From NCBI GenBank assembly GCA_017992055.1, contig JAGOPK010000002.1:558001-622000 (forward strand): a stretch of 64,000 bases of DNA, in the 5' to 3' direction. The notes under the pieces were generated by a model. That model was given only the letters and a program-made list of their open reading frames with translations, ran no database searches and was not told where the DNA came from. The translations under genes were made by a program, and so were the position numbers. Of the stretch, positions 39,762 to 48,821 are shown piece after piece; position 1 is the stretch's first letter, and every line of letters begins with the position of its first letter. The stretch comes from Burkholderiaceae bacterium (GTDB lineage Bacteria > Pseudomonadota > Gammaproteobacteria > Burkholderiales > Burkholderiaceae_C).

Positions 39762-41236
39762 GCAGCGCCGTCCTCGCTGCCCTCGTCACCGGCCTCCGCC
39801 GGCCCCAGCAGGCGCAGCGTCTCGGGTTCGGGCAGGGCCTCCACCGCCTTCAGCCGGCGTGTCATGGCCCGCGTGCGCACGGCCGCCTGGTCGATGGTGT
39901 TGCTGGCTTCTTCCAGCTTCTTCTTGGTCTTGGCCAGCACCTCGCCGAACTTGCCGAACTCGGTCTTCACCGCGCCCAGCACCTCCCAGACCTCGGCGCT
40001 GCGCTTTTCAAGTGCCAGCGTGCGAAAGCCCATCTGCAGGCTGGTCAGCGTGGCCAGCAGCGTGGTCGGTCCGGCCAGCGTGATGTGGTGCTCGCGCTGC
40101 AGCGATTCGACCAGGCCGGGCCGGCGCAGCGCCTCGGCATACAGGCTCTCGGTGGGCACGAACAGGATGCCGAAGTCGGTGGTGTGCGGCGCGGCGATGT
40201 ACTTCTCGCGGATCGTTCGCGCCTCCAGCCGCAGGCGCTGCTCGATGGCGCGGGCCGCGGCCTCGACCGCCGGCGCATCGGCGCGCTCCTGGGCATCGAG
40301 CAGACGCTCGTAGTCCTCGCGCGGGAACTTGGCGTCGATGGGCAGCCACAGCGGGGGCCCGTCGCTGCCCGGCCCGCCGCGCCCCGGCAGGCGGATCGCA
40401 AATTCGACGCGCTCGCCGCTGCCCGGCACGGTCTCGACATTGGCCGCGTACTGCTCGGGCGTGAACACCTGCTCCAGCAGGCCGGCCAGTTGGGCCTCGC
40501 CGTAGATGCCGCGGGTCTTGACGTTGGTGAGCACGCGGTTCAGCGAGCCCACGTCGCGGGCCAGGTTCTTCATCTCGCCCAGGCCCTGGTGCACCTGCTC
40601 CAGCCGCTCGCTGACCTGCTTGAAGCTTTCGCCCAGGCGCTGCTCCAGCGTGGCATGCAGCTTCTCGTCCACCGTGGCGCGCATCTGCTCGAGCTTTTTC
40701 TCGTTGCCCTCCTGCAGCGCGGCCAGCCGGCCTTCGACGGCCTGGCGCAGCTCGGCCTGGCGGCGCTCGTTGCCCTCGGCCAGGGCCTTGAGCTGCTCGG
40801 CAATGGCCTCGGCCTGGCGGCGCAGCGCCGCATCCAGCGCATCACGCGCCACCTGGCCCTGCTGGGCCTGCTGGCTGGCGGACTGGGCCAGGGCGGTGGT
40901 CACCGCCTGCTGCATGGCCGCCAGCTGGGTGCGGAAGGAATCGATCTGCTCGTTCTGCGTGCGCGCCACGTCACCGCTCTGCGCCAGCAGGGTCTGCTGG
41001 AACAGGCTCAGCGTGCCGGACAGCTCCTGGCGCGTGGCGCGTGCGCCATCGGCCAGCTCGGCGCGCTGGGCCTGCTCGCGCAGCGGCTGCTGGGCCAGCC
41101 AGTCGGACAGCTGCTGCAGGGCCGGGTCCGGCGCCGCCGGCTGTTCGGCCGCGGCCGGCCGCAGCCCACGCAACAGCACGACCAGCAGCAGCCCGAGATT
41201 CACCGCCAGCAGCGCCGGCACCATCCAATCACTCAT
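39758..41236 (-). CDS. rmuC: DNA recombination protein RmuC
   Basis: A 492-residue protein with one N-terminal membrane helix (residues 5-23), a long coiled-coil region (about 40-215, rich in Glu, Gln and Arg) and the conserved RmuC nuclease-like domain (about 220-450; VKTRGIYGEAQLAGLLEQV, LPIDAKFPREDYERLL, FGILFVPTESLYAEAL). RmuC limits recombination between short inverted repeats. Length matches the family. It is the first gene of a tight three-gene set; its stop overlaps the transporter start by four bases. Confidence 0.93.
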   Translation of the reverse strand: MSDWMVPALLAVNLGLLLVVLLRGLRPAAAEQPAAPDPALQQLSDWLAQQPLREQAQRAELADGARATRQELSGTLSLFQQTLLAQSGDVARTQNEQIDSFRTQLAAMQQAVTTALAQSASQQAQQGQVARDALDAALRRQAEAIAEQLKALAEGNERRQAELRQAVEGRLAALQEGNEKKLEQMRATVDEKLHATLEQRLGESFKQVSERLEQVHQGLGEMKNLARDVGSLNRVLTNVKTRGIYGEAQLAGLLEQVFTPEQYAANVETVPGSGERVEFAIRLPGRGGPGSDGPPLWLPIDAKFPREDYERLLDAQERADAPAVEAAARAIEQRLRLEARTIREKYIAAPHTTDFGILFVPTESLYAEALRRPGLVESLQREHHITLAGPTTLLATLTSLQMGFRTLALEKRSAEVWEVLGAVKTEFGKFGEVLAKTKKKLEEASNTIDQAAVRTRAMTRRLKAVEALPEPETLRLLGPAEAGDEGSEDGAA

Positions 41237-41281
41237 CCGGGCGATTGTGTCAGCGCGGCCCGGCGCGCCGCGGGCGAGGGT

Positions 41282-43453
41282 TCAGGCCTGCTTCAAATAC
41301 TCCGGCGTGAACGGCGTGCGCCGCGCGCGCTTGCCGGTGGCGGCGAAGATGGCATTGGCCAGGGCCGGGGCGATCAGCGCGGTGGCCGGCTCGCCGATGC
41401 CGCCGGGCTTCTCGCGGCTTTCGATCAGGGCGATGTCGATCTGCGGTGCCTCGTGGTTGCGCATCACGCGGTAGTCGCCGAAGTTGCCCTGCTGCACGCG
41501 GCCGTTCTCCAGCGTGATCTCGCCCCACAGCGCCGCCGACAGGCCGAAGATCACGCTGCTCTGGATCTGCGCCTGCACGGTGTCGGGGTTGACCATGCTG
41601 CCCAGGTCGGCGCACACGCTGACCTTGTGCACCACCGGCTCGCCGCCCTGCATGCTGATCTCCACCACCTCGGCGATGTAGGTGTCGTAGCCCTCCATCA
41701 GCGCCACGCCGCGGAAGCGCCCGGCCGGCGCCGGCTGGCCCCAGCCGGCGCGCTGGGCCACGGTCTTCAGCACCTGGGCCATGCGCGGCTGGCCCTGCAG
41801 CAGGGCCAGGCGGTAGGCCACCGGGTCCTGGCCGGCGGCAGCGGCCAGCTCGTCGATGAAGCTCTCGTTGGCGAAGGCGTTCATGTTGTGGCTGACCGCG
41901 CGCCAATAGCCCACGCGCACGCCGGCATCGTGCTTGACCACGTCGTGCCGCGTGGCCGGGATCTGATACAGCGCCACCGCAGCCTCGGTCATCAGCGCAT
42001 CCGGCGCCTCGGCCGGCAGGCCGAAGACACGCCCGGTGATGGACTGCGAGGCCACGCGCCAGGTCATCGCCTGCGGCTTGCCGTCCGGCCCCAGCGCCGC
42101 CTCCAGCCGGTGCACGGCCAGCGGGCGGTAGAAGTCGTGCTGCATGTCGTCTTCGCGGGTCCAGATCAGCTTGACCGGCCGCGCCACGGCCTTGCTGATC
42201 TGCGCCGCCTGGATGATGAAGTCGATGTCGATGCGCCGGCCGAAGCCGCCGCCCAGGAAGGTGTTCTCCACCGCCACGTTCTCGGGTGCGATGCCCAGCA
42301 GCTTGGCGATGGTGCCCTGGGCCGCATCGGGCCATTGCGTGGGCCCGATCAGGCGCATGCGCTCGCCCTGGGCGTCCTTCTGGTAGTGGGCCGTGTAGTT
42401 CATCGGCTCCATCGGCGCATGGGCCAGCATCTGCGTCATGTACTCGGCGCGGTGCACCTTGGCGGCCGAGGCAATCGCCGCATCGGCATCGCCGACCTTC
42501 TTGATCTCCAGCGGCTTGGCCGTGGTCAGCGCGGCGCGCGTGCCGGCAAACATCGCCGCCGTGCTGAGGTTGGCGTTCGGGCCGGCGTCCCATTCGACCT
42601 TCAGCGCCTGGCGCGCCTTGACGGCCTGCCAGTAGCTCTGCGCGACCACGGCCACGCCGTCGGGGATCTGCACCACGTCGATCACGCCCGGCATGCCGCG
42701 GGCCTGGCTGGCGTCGAAGCCCTTGAGCTTGCCGCCCTGCACCGGCGACTGCTCCAGCGACGCGTAGACCATGCCCGGCAGCTTGACGTCGATGCCGAAG
42801 CGCGCCGTGCCATTGACCTTGGCCGGCGTGTCCAGCCGCGTGGCCTTCTTGCCGACGATGCGGAACTGGCTGGGGTCCTTCAGCGCCACCTTCTCGGGCA
42901 CCGGCAGGCGCGACGCGGCCTCGGCCAGCTGGCCGTAGCTGGCGCGCTGGCCCGGCTTGGGCCCCAGCACCATGCCGTTGTGGGCCTTCAGCGTGGAGGC
43001 GTCCACGCCCCACTTCTGCGCCGCCGCGGCGATCAGCATCTCGCGCACCTGGGCGCCGGCCAGGCGCAGCTTCTCCCAGCCCTCGCGCACCGAGGTGCTG
43101 CCGCCGGTGAGCTGCAGACCGAAGATCATCGCGTTGCCATACACCTTGCCGGGCGGCGCGAAGGCCACGCCGACCTTCTGGATGTCGACGTTCAGCTCCT
43201 CGGCAATCAGCATCGGCATCGAGGTGTAGACGCCCTGGCCCATCTCGGCGCGCGCCGAGATGATGGTGATGCGGTTGTCGTCGGCGATGTGCACCCAGGC
43301 ATTGGGCGTGTGCACCAGGCCGGCGGCCTGGGCCGGGCCGCCGGCCGGCAGGGCCACGCCGACCAGCAGGCCGCCCTGGATGCTGGCCGCGGCGGCCGCA
43401 CTGCCCTGCAGCAGGCTGCGACGCGACAAGGTGGGGGTGGAGGTCTTGCTCAT
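41282..43453 (-). CDS. iorB: Molybdopterin subunit of a periplasmic xanthine-dehydrogenase-type oxidoreductase
   Basis: The large catalytic subunit, resembling isoquinoline 1-oxidoreductase beta (IorB). It would hydroxylate an N-heterocycle or oxidise an aldehyde. The 723-residue protein has a twin-arginine signal (LSRRSLLQGSAAAAASIQGG), so it is exported folded. Two large molybdopterin-binding domains follow, with GGGFGRRIDIDF near the middle and a closing GGIGEPATALIAPAL that carries the usual catalytic glutamate. The second of two nearby ATGs (43453) was chosen because it stands six bases from GGGGAG. The [2Fe-2S] partner is encoded just upstream. No c-type cytochrome or XdhC-like maturation gene is adjacent. 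Confidence 0.88.
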   Translation of the reverse strand: MSKTSTPTLSRRSLLQGSAAAAASIQGGLLVGVALPAGGPAQAAGLVHTPNAWVHIADDNRITIISARAEMGQGVYTSMPMLIAEELNVDIQKVGVAFAPPGKVYGNAMIFGLQLTGGSTSVREGWEKLRLAGAQVREMLIAAAAQKWGVDASTLKAHNGMVLGPKPGQRASYGQLAEAASRLPVPEKVALKDPSQFRIVGKKATRLDTPAKVNGTARFGIDVKLPGMVYASLEQSPVQGGKLKGFDASQARGMPGVIDVVQIPDGVAVVAQSYWQAVKARQALKVEWDAGPNANLSTAAMFAGTRAALTTAKPLEIKKVGDADAAIASAAKVHRAEYMTQMLAHAPMEPMNYTAHYQKDAQGERMRLIGPTQWPDAAQGTIAKLLGIAPENVAVENTFLGGGFGRRIDIDFIIQAAQISKAVARPVKLIWTREDDMQHDFYRPLAVHRLEAALGPDGKPQAMTWRVASQSITGRVFGLPAEAPDALMTEAAVALYQIPATRHDVVKHDAGVRVGYWRAVSHNMNAFANESFIDELAAAAGQDPVAYRLALLQGQPRMAQVLKTVAQRAGWGQPAPAGRFRGVALMEGYDTYIAEVVEISMQGGEPVVHKVSVCADLGSMVNPDTVQAQIQSSVIFGLSAALWGEITLENGRVQQGNFGDYRVMRNHEAPQIDIALIESREKPGGIGEPATALIAPALANAIFAATGKRARRTPFTPEYLKQA

Positions 43454-43467
43454 GCTCATCTCCCCGT

Positions 43468-43950
43468 TCAGGCCTTGGCCGGCGTCTGGGCGCCACGCAT
43501 CTCGGCGGCGGCGGTCTTGATGGCCGCCCGCACGCGCACATAGGTGCCGCAGCGGCAGATGTTGCCGGACATGGCCTGGTCGATCTGGCTCTCGCTGGGG
43601 TTCTTGTTGCCGGCCAGCAGGGCCGCCGCGCTCATCAGCTGGCCCGACTGGCAGTAGCCGCACTGCGGCACGTCGTGCGCGATCCAGGCCTTTTGCAGCG
43701 GATGGCTGTTGTTCTTGGACAGGCCCTCGACCGTGGCCACCGAGCGCCCGGCCGCGGCCTGCAGCGGCGTGGAGCACGAGCGCACCGGCTTGCCATCCAG
43801 CAGCACGGTGCAGGCACCGCAGAGCTGGGCGCCGCAGCCGAACTTGGTGCCGGTGAGGCCGATTTCGTCGCGGACCACCCACAGCAGCGGGGTCTCGGGA
43901 TCGGATTGCACGGTCACGGCGCGACCGTTGACCTTGAGGGTGGTGCTCAT
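43468..43950 (-). CDS. iorA: [2Fe-2S] subunit of the molybdenum oxidoreductase
   Basis: A 160-residue electron-transfer subunit, resembling IorA. It has two clusters: a plant-ferredoxin-like site ([20 protein letters not shown], about residues 36-55) and a four-helix site (QCGYCQSGQ and [11 protein letters not shown], about 95-140). It has no signal sequence of its own and would ride out with the twin-arginine partner. It precedes the catalytic subunit gene by 14 bases. Confidence 0.92.
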   Translation of the reverse strand: MSTTLKVNGRAVTVQSDPETPLLWVVRDEIGLTGTKFGCGAQLCGACTVLLDGKPVRSCSTPLQAAAGRSVATVEGLSKNNSHPLQKAWIAHDVPQCGYCQSGQLMSAAALLAGNKNPSESQIDQAMSGNICRCGTYVRVRAAIKTAAAEMRGAQTPAKA

Positions 43951-44066
43951 GCGGTGTCTCCTCCAACGCTGGACGCCGCGCATGGTCGCGCGCCGGCCCG
44001 GCGGCCTGCGCCGGGACAAACCCGGCTGGCCCGGCGCGCAACGTCGCCGGTTGCGACAACCGGCGC

Positions 44067-44987
44067 TCAGGCGCCAGTGCTGCGACGCCGCGGCGTGCGC
44101 GCGCGGCGCTGGCCCAGGTCGGGCAGCAGGTCCATCAGCGCCGCCAGCGCCGGCGACGGCGTGCCCTGCCACACCAGATGGGTGCGGTTGCGCGCGATGG
44201 CCGGCGGCAGCGCATGGCGCTGCACATGGGCCGCGGCGGTCAGGCCGTCCAGCACCGCCGCTGGCACGATGGCGCAGCCGGTGCCGGCGGCCACGCAGGC
44301 GATGATGGCGGTGTAGCTGGACATCTCCAGCGCCCGGGCGGGCAGCACCTGGCCGCCGCCCAGCCACTGCAGCAGGCGCTGGCGGTAGGAGCAGCCCTGG
44401 GCAAAGGCGATCAGCGTGGCGTCGGCCAGGTCGGCCGGCCGCTGCACCGGCGCCTGGCCGGCCGGCGTGATCAGCACCAGCTCCTCGTCGAACACCGGCC
44501 GCGACTGCAGGGCCTGCAGTCCCGGCCCCGGCGTGAACGGCTCGGACACCAGGGCCGCCTCCAGCTGCCAGGCCGCCAGGCGCTGCAGCAGGGCGCCGGT
44601 GGTGCCGGTCTGCAGCTCCACACGCAGCTGCGGCCGCTGCGCATGCAGCCGGGCCAGCAGCGGCGGCAGGCGCGTGGCCGCCGCGGCCTCCAGCGAGCCC
44701 AGGCGCAGCGGGCCCTGCAGCGACGCATCGCGCAGCTCGCCCTCGGCCGCATCGGCCAGGGCCAGCAGGCGCTCGGCATGGCCCAGCAGGCGCTGGCCGT
44801 CGGCGGTGAGCGCCAGGCCACGGCCCTGGCGACGGAACAGCGCCAGGCCCAGCCGCTGCTCCAGCTGCTTGAGCCGGGTGGTGACGTTGGACGGCACGCG
44901 GTGCAGGGCCTCGGCCGCACGCACCACGCCGCCCTGGCGCGCCACGCTGCGGAAGATCTCCAGCGAGTCCAGATCCAGGTTTCTCAT
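44067..44987 (-). CDS. LysR-family transcriptional regulator
   Basis: A 306-residue regulator with an N-terminal winged helix-turn-helix (residues 4-62; [20 protein letters not shown]) and a C-terminal periplasmic-binding-like effector domain. It diverges from the YbfB-type transporter gene at 45054 and its start codon lies within a triple TTCTC/GAGAA half-site array, so it probably represses itself and controls the transporter pair. The effector is unknown. Confidence 0.92.
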   Translation of the reverse strand: MRNLDLDSLEIFRSVARQGGVVRAAEALHRVPSNVTTRLKQLEQRLGLALFRRQGRGLALTADGQRLLGHAERLLALADAAEGELRDASLQGPLRLGSLEAAAATRLPPLLARLHAQRPQLRVELQTGTTGALLQRLAAWQLEAALVSEPFTPGPGLQALQSRPVFDEELVLITPAGQAPVQRPADLADATLIAFAQGCSYRQRLLQWLGGGQVLPARALEMSSYTAIIACVAAGTGCAIVPAAVLDGLTAAAHVQRHALPPAIARNRTHLVWQGTPSPALAALMDLLPDLGQRRARTPRRRSTGA

Positions 44988-45006
44988 TCGGAGAATGATA
45001 GTTCTC
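44981..45006. promoter_or_regulatory. Triple half-site operator of the LysR regulator
   Basis: Three five-base half sites alternate: TTCTC (44981-44985), GAGAA (44991-44995), TTCTC (45002-45006). They form two overlapping inverted repeats with spacers of five and six bases. They cover the regulator's own start codon and lie about 50 bases before the divergent transporter. The layout suits a LysR-type tetramer. Confidence 0.6.
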
Positions 45007-45053
45007 GACAATTCATTTGTGCAATGTGCGGGGATGCGCTGAAATCGGTCCCG

Positions 45054-46310
45054 ATGAAAGCCTCTTCCTCCCCGGCCGCGGTGGCCTGGGCCGGCCTGCT
45101 GGCCCTGGCCCTGGCCATGGGCATCGGCCGCTTCGCCTTCACGCCGCTGCTGCCGCTGATGCAGCGCGACGGCCTGATCGACGCGGCCCTGGGCGCCGAG
45201 CTGGCAGCGGCCAACTACGGCGGCTACCTGCTGGGCGCGCTCAGCGCCGCGGCCGTGGCCGCACGCCTGGGCGCCTCCGGCGACAGCGCACGGCGCTCGC
45301 TGCGCCTGGCCGGGCTGGCCCTGCTGGCCGTGGTGCTGCTGACCGCGGCCATGGCGCTGAGCCACGGCGCCTGGACCTGGCGGCTGCTGCGCGCCGGCGC
45401 CGGCGTGGCCAGCGCCTGGGCCCTGGTGGGCACCAGCGGCTGGGCCCTGGGCCGGCTGGCCCAGACCGGCCAGGCCGCGCTGGGTGGCCGGGTGTTTGCC
45501 GGCGTGGGCAGCGGCATCGCGCTGGCCGGCCTGGCGGCCTGGATGGCCGCGGAATGGGCCTCGCCCGGCCTGTGGGCCCTGCTGGCCGCGCTGGGCGCCG
45601 GCCTGGCCCTGGCCATGGCCCTGCTGGTGCAGCGCGCCGGTGCCGCGCCAGCGGCCGTCGCAGCCGCCATGCCCGGCCCGGCCGCCCACCGCCAGCGGCC
45701 CGGCCTGCCCGCTGGCAGCGCCGCCCTGCTGTTCTGCTATGGCGCCTTCGGCTTCGGCTACATCGTGCCGGCCACCTATCTGCCGCTGATGGCCCGGCAG
45801 CTGGTGGACGATCCGCGCTGGTTCGGCCTGGCCTGGCCGCTGTTCGGCCTGGCGGCGGCCCTGTCCACGCTGGCCTCGGCGCGCTGGGCCGCGCACTGGC
45901 CGCGCACGCGGCTGTGGGCGCTGTGCCAGGCGGCGATGGCCCTGGGCGTGGCCCTGCCGCTGGCCAGCCGCTCGGGCCTGGCCATTGCCGCAGCGGCGGT
46001 GCTGGTGGGCGGCAGCTTCATGGTCGCCACCATGGCCGGGCTGCAGCTGGCCCGGGCCTGGCTGCCGGCCGATCCCACGCCGCTGCTGGCGCGGCTGACC
46101 GCGGCCTTTGCGCTGGGCCAGATCGCCGGCCCGCTGGCCGTGCGTGGCCTGGCCGCCCTGCCCGCCCCGCCAACCCTGCCAACCCTGCCGATTGGCCTGG
46201 ATGCCATTGCACTGACCAGCGCCGCCGCGGCCCTGCTGCTGGCCGCCACCGCCGCCTGGCTGTGGCTGGGCCTGAACGATCATCCCCCGGAGACACACCA
46301 TGCCCCATGA
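45054..46310 (+). CDS. YbfB/YjiJ-family MFS transporter
   Basis: A 418-residue, about 12-helix MFS protein. The opening GIGRFAFTPLLPLMQRDGLI and AANYGGYLLGAL are hallmarks of the YbfB/YjiJ family. The substrate is unknown. The gene diverges from a LysR regulator and its end overlaps the next gene by eleven bases, so the transporter and the carboxymuconolactone-decarboxylase-like protein are likely one unit under LysR control. The ATG at 45054 was chosen since upstream codons run through the operator. Confidence 0.86.
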   Translation: MKASSSPAAVAWAGLLALALAMGIGRFAFTPLLPLMQRDGLIDAALGAELAAANYGGYLLGALSAAAVAARLGASGDSARRSLRLAGLALLAVVLLTAAMALSHGAWTWRLLRAGAGVASAWALVGTSGWALGRLAQTGQAALGGRVFAGVGSGIALAGLAAWMAAEWASPGLWALLAALGAGLALAMALLVQRAGAAPAAVAAAMPGPAAHRQRPGLPAGSAALLFCYGAFGFGYIVPATYLPLMARQLVDDPRWFGLAWPLFGLAAALSTLASARWAAHWPRTRLWALCQAAMALGVALPLASRSGLAIAAAAVLVGGSFMVATMAGLQLARAWLPADPTPLLARLTAAFALGQIAGPLAVRGLAALPAPPTLPTLPIGLDAIALTSAAAALLLAATAAWLWLGLNDHPPETHHAP

Positions 46311-46923
46311 CCCCCAGCAACTGATCCAGGGCTTCAACCCCAGCAGCCATCAGGAGCGGCTGCCGCTGCCGCCCGAGGCCGGCTGGAGCGCCGAGCAGCG
46401 CCGCGTGGCCCAGGCGCTGATCGACGGCCCGCGGCGTGGCGTGTTCGGCCCCTTCGTGCCGCTGCTGCAGGCGCCGGCCCTGCTGGAGCGTGTGGGCGCG
46501 CTGGGTGAGCAGCTGCGCTTTGGCGGCAGCCTGCCCGACCGGCTGCGCGAGCTGCTGATCTGCGCCGTGGCCCGCCACACCGGCAACCAGTTCGAATGGC
46601 AGCTGCATGCGGCACTCGCCCGCCAGGCCGGCGTGGCCGATGCGGTGATTGCCGCGCTGCGCGATGGCGCTCGCCCCGATGCGGCGCGCGACGGACTGGC
46701 CGACGACGAGGCACTGGCGCTGGATGCGGCGCAAGAGCTGATGCACCAGCATGGCCTGGCCGATGCCACCTGGGCGCGCCTGCAGCAGGCCCTGGGCGCA
46801 CCGGCGGCGGTGGAACTGGCCACGCTGGTGGGTTATTTCACGATGGTCTGCTGGGTCATGAACCTGGCGCGCACGCCGGCCCGGCCATCCGACGAAGCGG
46901 CATTGCCGGGCCTGCCCGGCTGA
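46300..46923 (+). CDS. Carboxymuconolactone decarboxylase-family (AhpD-like) protein
   Basis: A 207-residue all-helical protein of the CMD/AhpD fold. The pattern LPDRLRELLICAVARHTGNQFEW near residue 85 carries the conserved histidine, but the CxxC pair of AhpD peroxidases is absent (C is followed by AVARH). Decarboxylase or hydratase activity on a small carboxylic acid is possible. It starts inside the end of the transporter gene. Its neighbour on the other side ends the phosphonate operon, convergent, with 12 bases between. Confidence 0.83.
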   Translation: MPHDPQQLIQGFNPSSHQERLPLPPEAGWSAEQRRVAQALIDGPRRGVFGPFVPLLQAPALLERVGALGEQLRFGGSLPDRLRELLICAVARHTGNQFEWQLHAALARQAGVADAVIAALRDGARPDAARDGLADDEALALDAAQELMHQHGLADATWARLQQALGAPAAVELATLVGYFTMVCWVMNLARTPARPSDEAALPGLPG

Positions 46924-46935
46924 CCACTCCCCGGT

Positions 46936-48108
46936 TCACCAGCCGGCCAGCACCTCTTCGGCCAGCGCAAAGCCGGTGCTGGCACCGGTGCCGCTGGTGA
47001 CCAGCACCACGCGCAGCGCATCGCCGGGTTGCAGCACCAGCGCATCCTCGCTGTGGCCCACCGGATAGTGGCCGATCCAGCGCTCGACCACGGTGGTGGC
47101 CGCCGGCTCGCCCAGGTCGAGCAGGGCCCGCAGCTCGCGCAGGATCAGGCCATCCACCGCCTCGCTGGCCGGCGCGGCATCGGCGGCGAACAGGCCACGC
47201 TCTTCAAATGCGCCGAAGGGCGCGGCCGCGTCGTCGGCGTGGTGGGAATCGCCGACCACCCAGCTGCCATCGGCGCTTTGCACCACGATCACATGCACGC
47301 CATGGGCCAGGCAGTCGCCGGCCTCCCGCTCCAGCGCCTGGCGCAGCGCCGCGGCGGCCGGCTGGGCGGCAAAGCCGCCATAGCGCACCAGGCTCAGATC
47401 GCCCAGCACCGGCGCCGGCAGCACGGCGCCGGCCGGCGGGCGCAGGCGCAGCATCTGCAGCCGCGTCAGGCCCAGGCCATGGGCATCGAGCCAGGGCGCG
47501 GCCACGCCACCCAGCGCGGCCCCGGTACACAGCACCACCCGCTCGGCCTGCAGCCATCGGCGGGCGGTGCGCACGGCGGGCGGCTCGACGGCCAGCACCT
47601 CCTCGCCCCAGAAGAAGGCCACGCCATGGGCCTGCTGCAGCCAGGCGGCCAGGCGCGGCAGCGCGCTGCGCGACTCGACGCGCAGCTCGTGTGGCGAGCA
47701 CAGCACGGCCTGGGTATCGGCGGCCAGCACCGGCGCCTGCCGGCGTGCGTCGGCGCCGGACAGCAGCGTGCAGCCCTGGCCCTGGGCACTGGCGGCAAAC
47801 TGCTCCAGCACCGCCACCGCGGCCGGCCGCCGCGCGCTGATCCAGGCGCCCTGCTGCAGCACGGCGATGCCGGCGGCCGGCGCCAGCTCGGCCCAGACCT
47901 CGCGCGAGCGCCGTGCCCGCGGCCAGGCCTGGGCGCCCTGGCCGCTGACGGTGACAAAGCCGAAGTTGCGCACCGAGGCGCCGACGCAGCGCGCATCGCG
48001 CTCGACCACCGCCACGCGCCAGCCGCGGCGCACGCCGGCCAGCGCATGGGCCAGGCCGACGATGCCGGCGCCAACCACCAGCAGGTCGAACGGGCCCTCG
48101 GCGCTCAC
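46936..48108 (-). CDS. FAD-dependent amine oxidoreductase of phosphonate clusters (TIGR03364-like)
   Basis: A 390-residue DAO-fold flavoprotein. VVGAGIVGLAHALAGVRRGW at the start binds FAD; GASVRNFGFVT and the closing VTSGTGASTGFALAEEVL fit the TIGR03364 family often found next to phnW. Published work on recurrent FAD enzymes of such clusters (called PbfC and PbfD) reports oxidation of AEP and N-methyl-AEP toward phosphonoacetaldehyde; I cannot tell which type this is. It would feed PhnY independently of PhnW. The start is GTG at 48108 within a four-base overlap, and the gene is the last of the minus-strand operon. Confidence 0.82.
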   Translation of the reverse strand: MSAEGPFDLLVVGAGIVGLAHALAGVRRGWRVAVVERDARCVGASVRNFGFVTVSGQGAQAWPRARRSREVWAELAPAAGIAVLQQGAWISARRPAAVAVLEQFAASAQGQGCTLLSGADARRQAPVLAADTQAVLCSPHELRVESRSALPRLAAWLQQAHGVAFFWGEEVLAVEPPAVRTARRWLQAERVVLCTGAALGGVAAPWLDAHGLGLTRLQMLRLRPPAGAVLPAPVLGDLSLVRYGGFAAQPAAAALRQALEREAGDCLAHGVHVIVVQSADGSWVVGDSHHADDAAAPFGAFEERGLFAADAAPASEAVDGLILRELRALLDLGEPAATTVVERWIGHYPVGHSEDALVLQPGDALRVVLVTSGTGASTGFALAEEVLAGW

Positions 48109-48821
48109 GCCCCGGCCCCATGCAGGCCCAGCACCGGCCAGGCACGGGCCTGGGCCTCGGCGTGCAATCGGGCGTCGGGATCAACCACCACCGGCAGGCC
48201 CACGGCACACAGCAGCGGCAGGTCGTTGATCGAGTCGCTGTAGAAGCTGGCGCCGGCCAGGGCGGCTTCCACCGCCGCCTCGTCCAGGCCCCAACCCGAG
48301 CCGAGCGCAGCATCGGCCTGCGCCAGCCAGGCGCGCAGGCGCAGCGGCTTGCCGTCGCGCATGTTCGGCAGGCCGGCATTGCGGCCGGTGTAGCAGCCGT
48401 CCACGCACTCCAGCTCGGTGGCGATCAGGTCGGCAAAGCCCAGGGCCTGGGCCGTGGGCTCGGTGATCAGGCGGTGGGTGGCGGTGGTCATCACCAGGCG
48501 GTGGCCGGCGCGGCGGTGGCGCTCGACCAGGGCGCGCGCGGACTCGGGGATGCGCGGCAGCACCTCCTCGACCAGGAAGCGCTGGCGCCAGGGCTGCCAG
48601 TGCGCCGGGCCATGGCCGGCCAGCAGGCCGGCATAGAAGCCGCAGAACTCGGCCACGCCGACCGCGCCGCTGCGGTAGCCGGCATCCATTTGCGCATTGC
48701 GCTGGCGCTGGCTCTCGGGCAGCAGGCCGTGGCGGATCAGGAACTCGCACCACAGCACATCGCTGTCGCCGGCCAGCAGCGTGTGGTCGAGGTCGAACAG
48801 GGCCAGCGGTGCAGGGCTCAT
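48105..48821 (-). CDS. HAD-IB family phosphatase
   Basis: A 238-residue haloacid-dehalogenase-type phosphatase of subclass IB, the group of phosphoserine and phosphoethanolamine/phosphocholine phosphatases. Motif I is FDLDHTLLAGDS (nucleophile Asp10, acid Asp12), motif II is in VMTTATHR, motif IV in YSDSINDLPLL. It sits directly after eutC with an ATGA overlap. In that place release of ethanolamine from phosphoethanolamine is an attractive role, but phosphoserine or another ester cannot be excluded from sequence. Confidence 0.85.
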   Translation of the reverse strand: MSPAPLALFDLDHTLLAGDSDVLWCEFLIRHGLLPESQRQRNAQMDAGYRSGAVGVAEFCGFYAGLLAGHGPAHWQPWRQRFLVEEVLPRIPESARALVERHRRAGHRLVMTTATHRLITEPTAQALGFADLIATELECVDGCYTGRNAGLPNMRDGKPLRLRAWLAQADAALGSGWGLDEAAVEAALAGASFYSDSINDLPLLCAVGLPVVVDPDARLHAEAQARAWPVLGLHGAGA

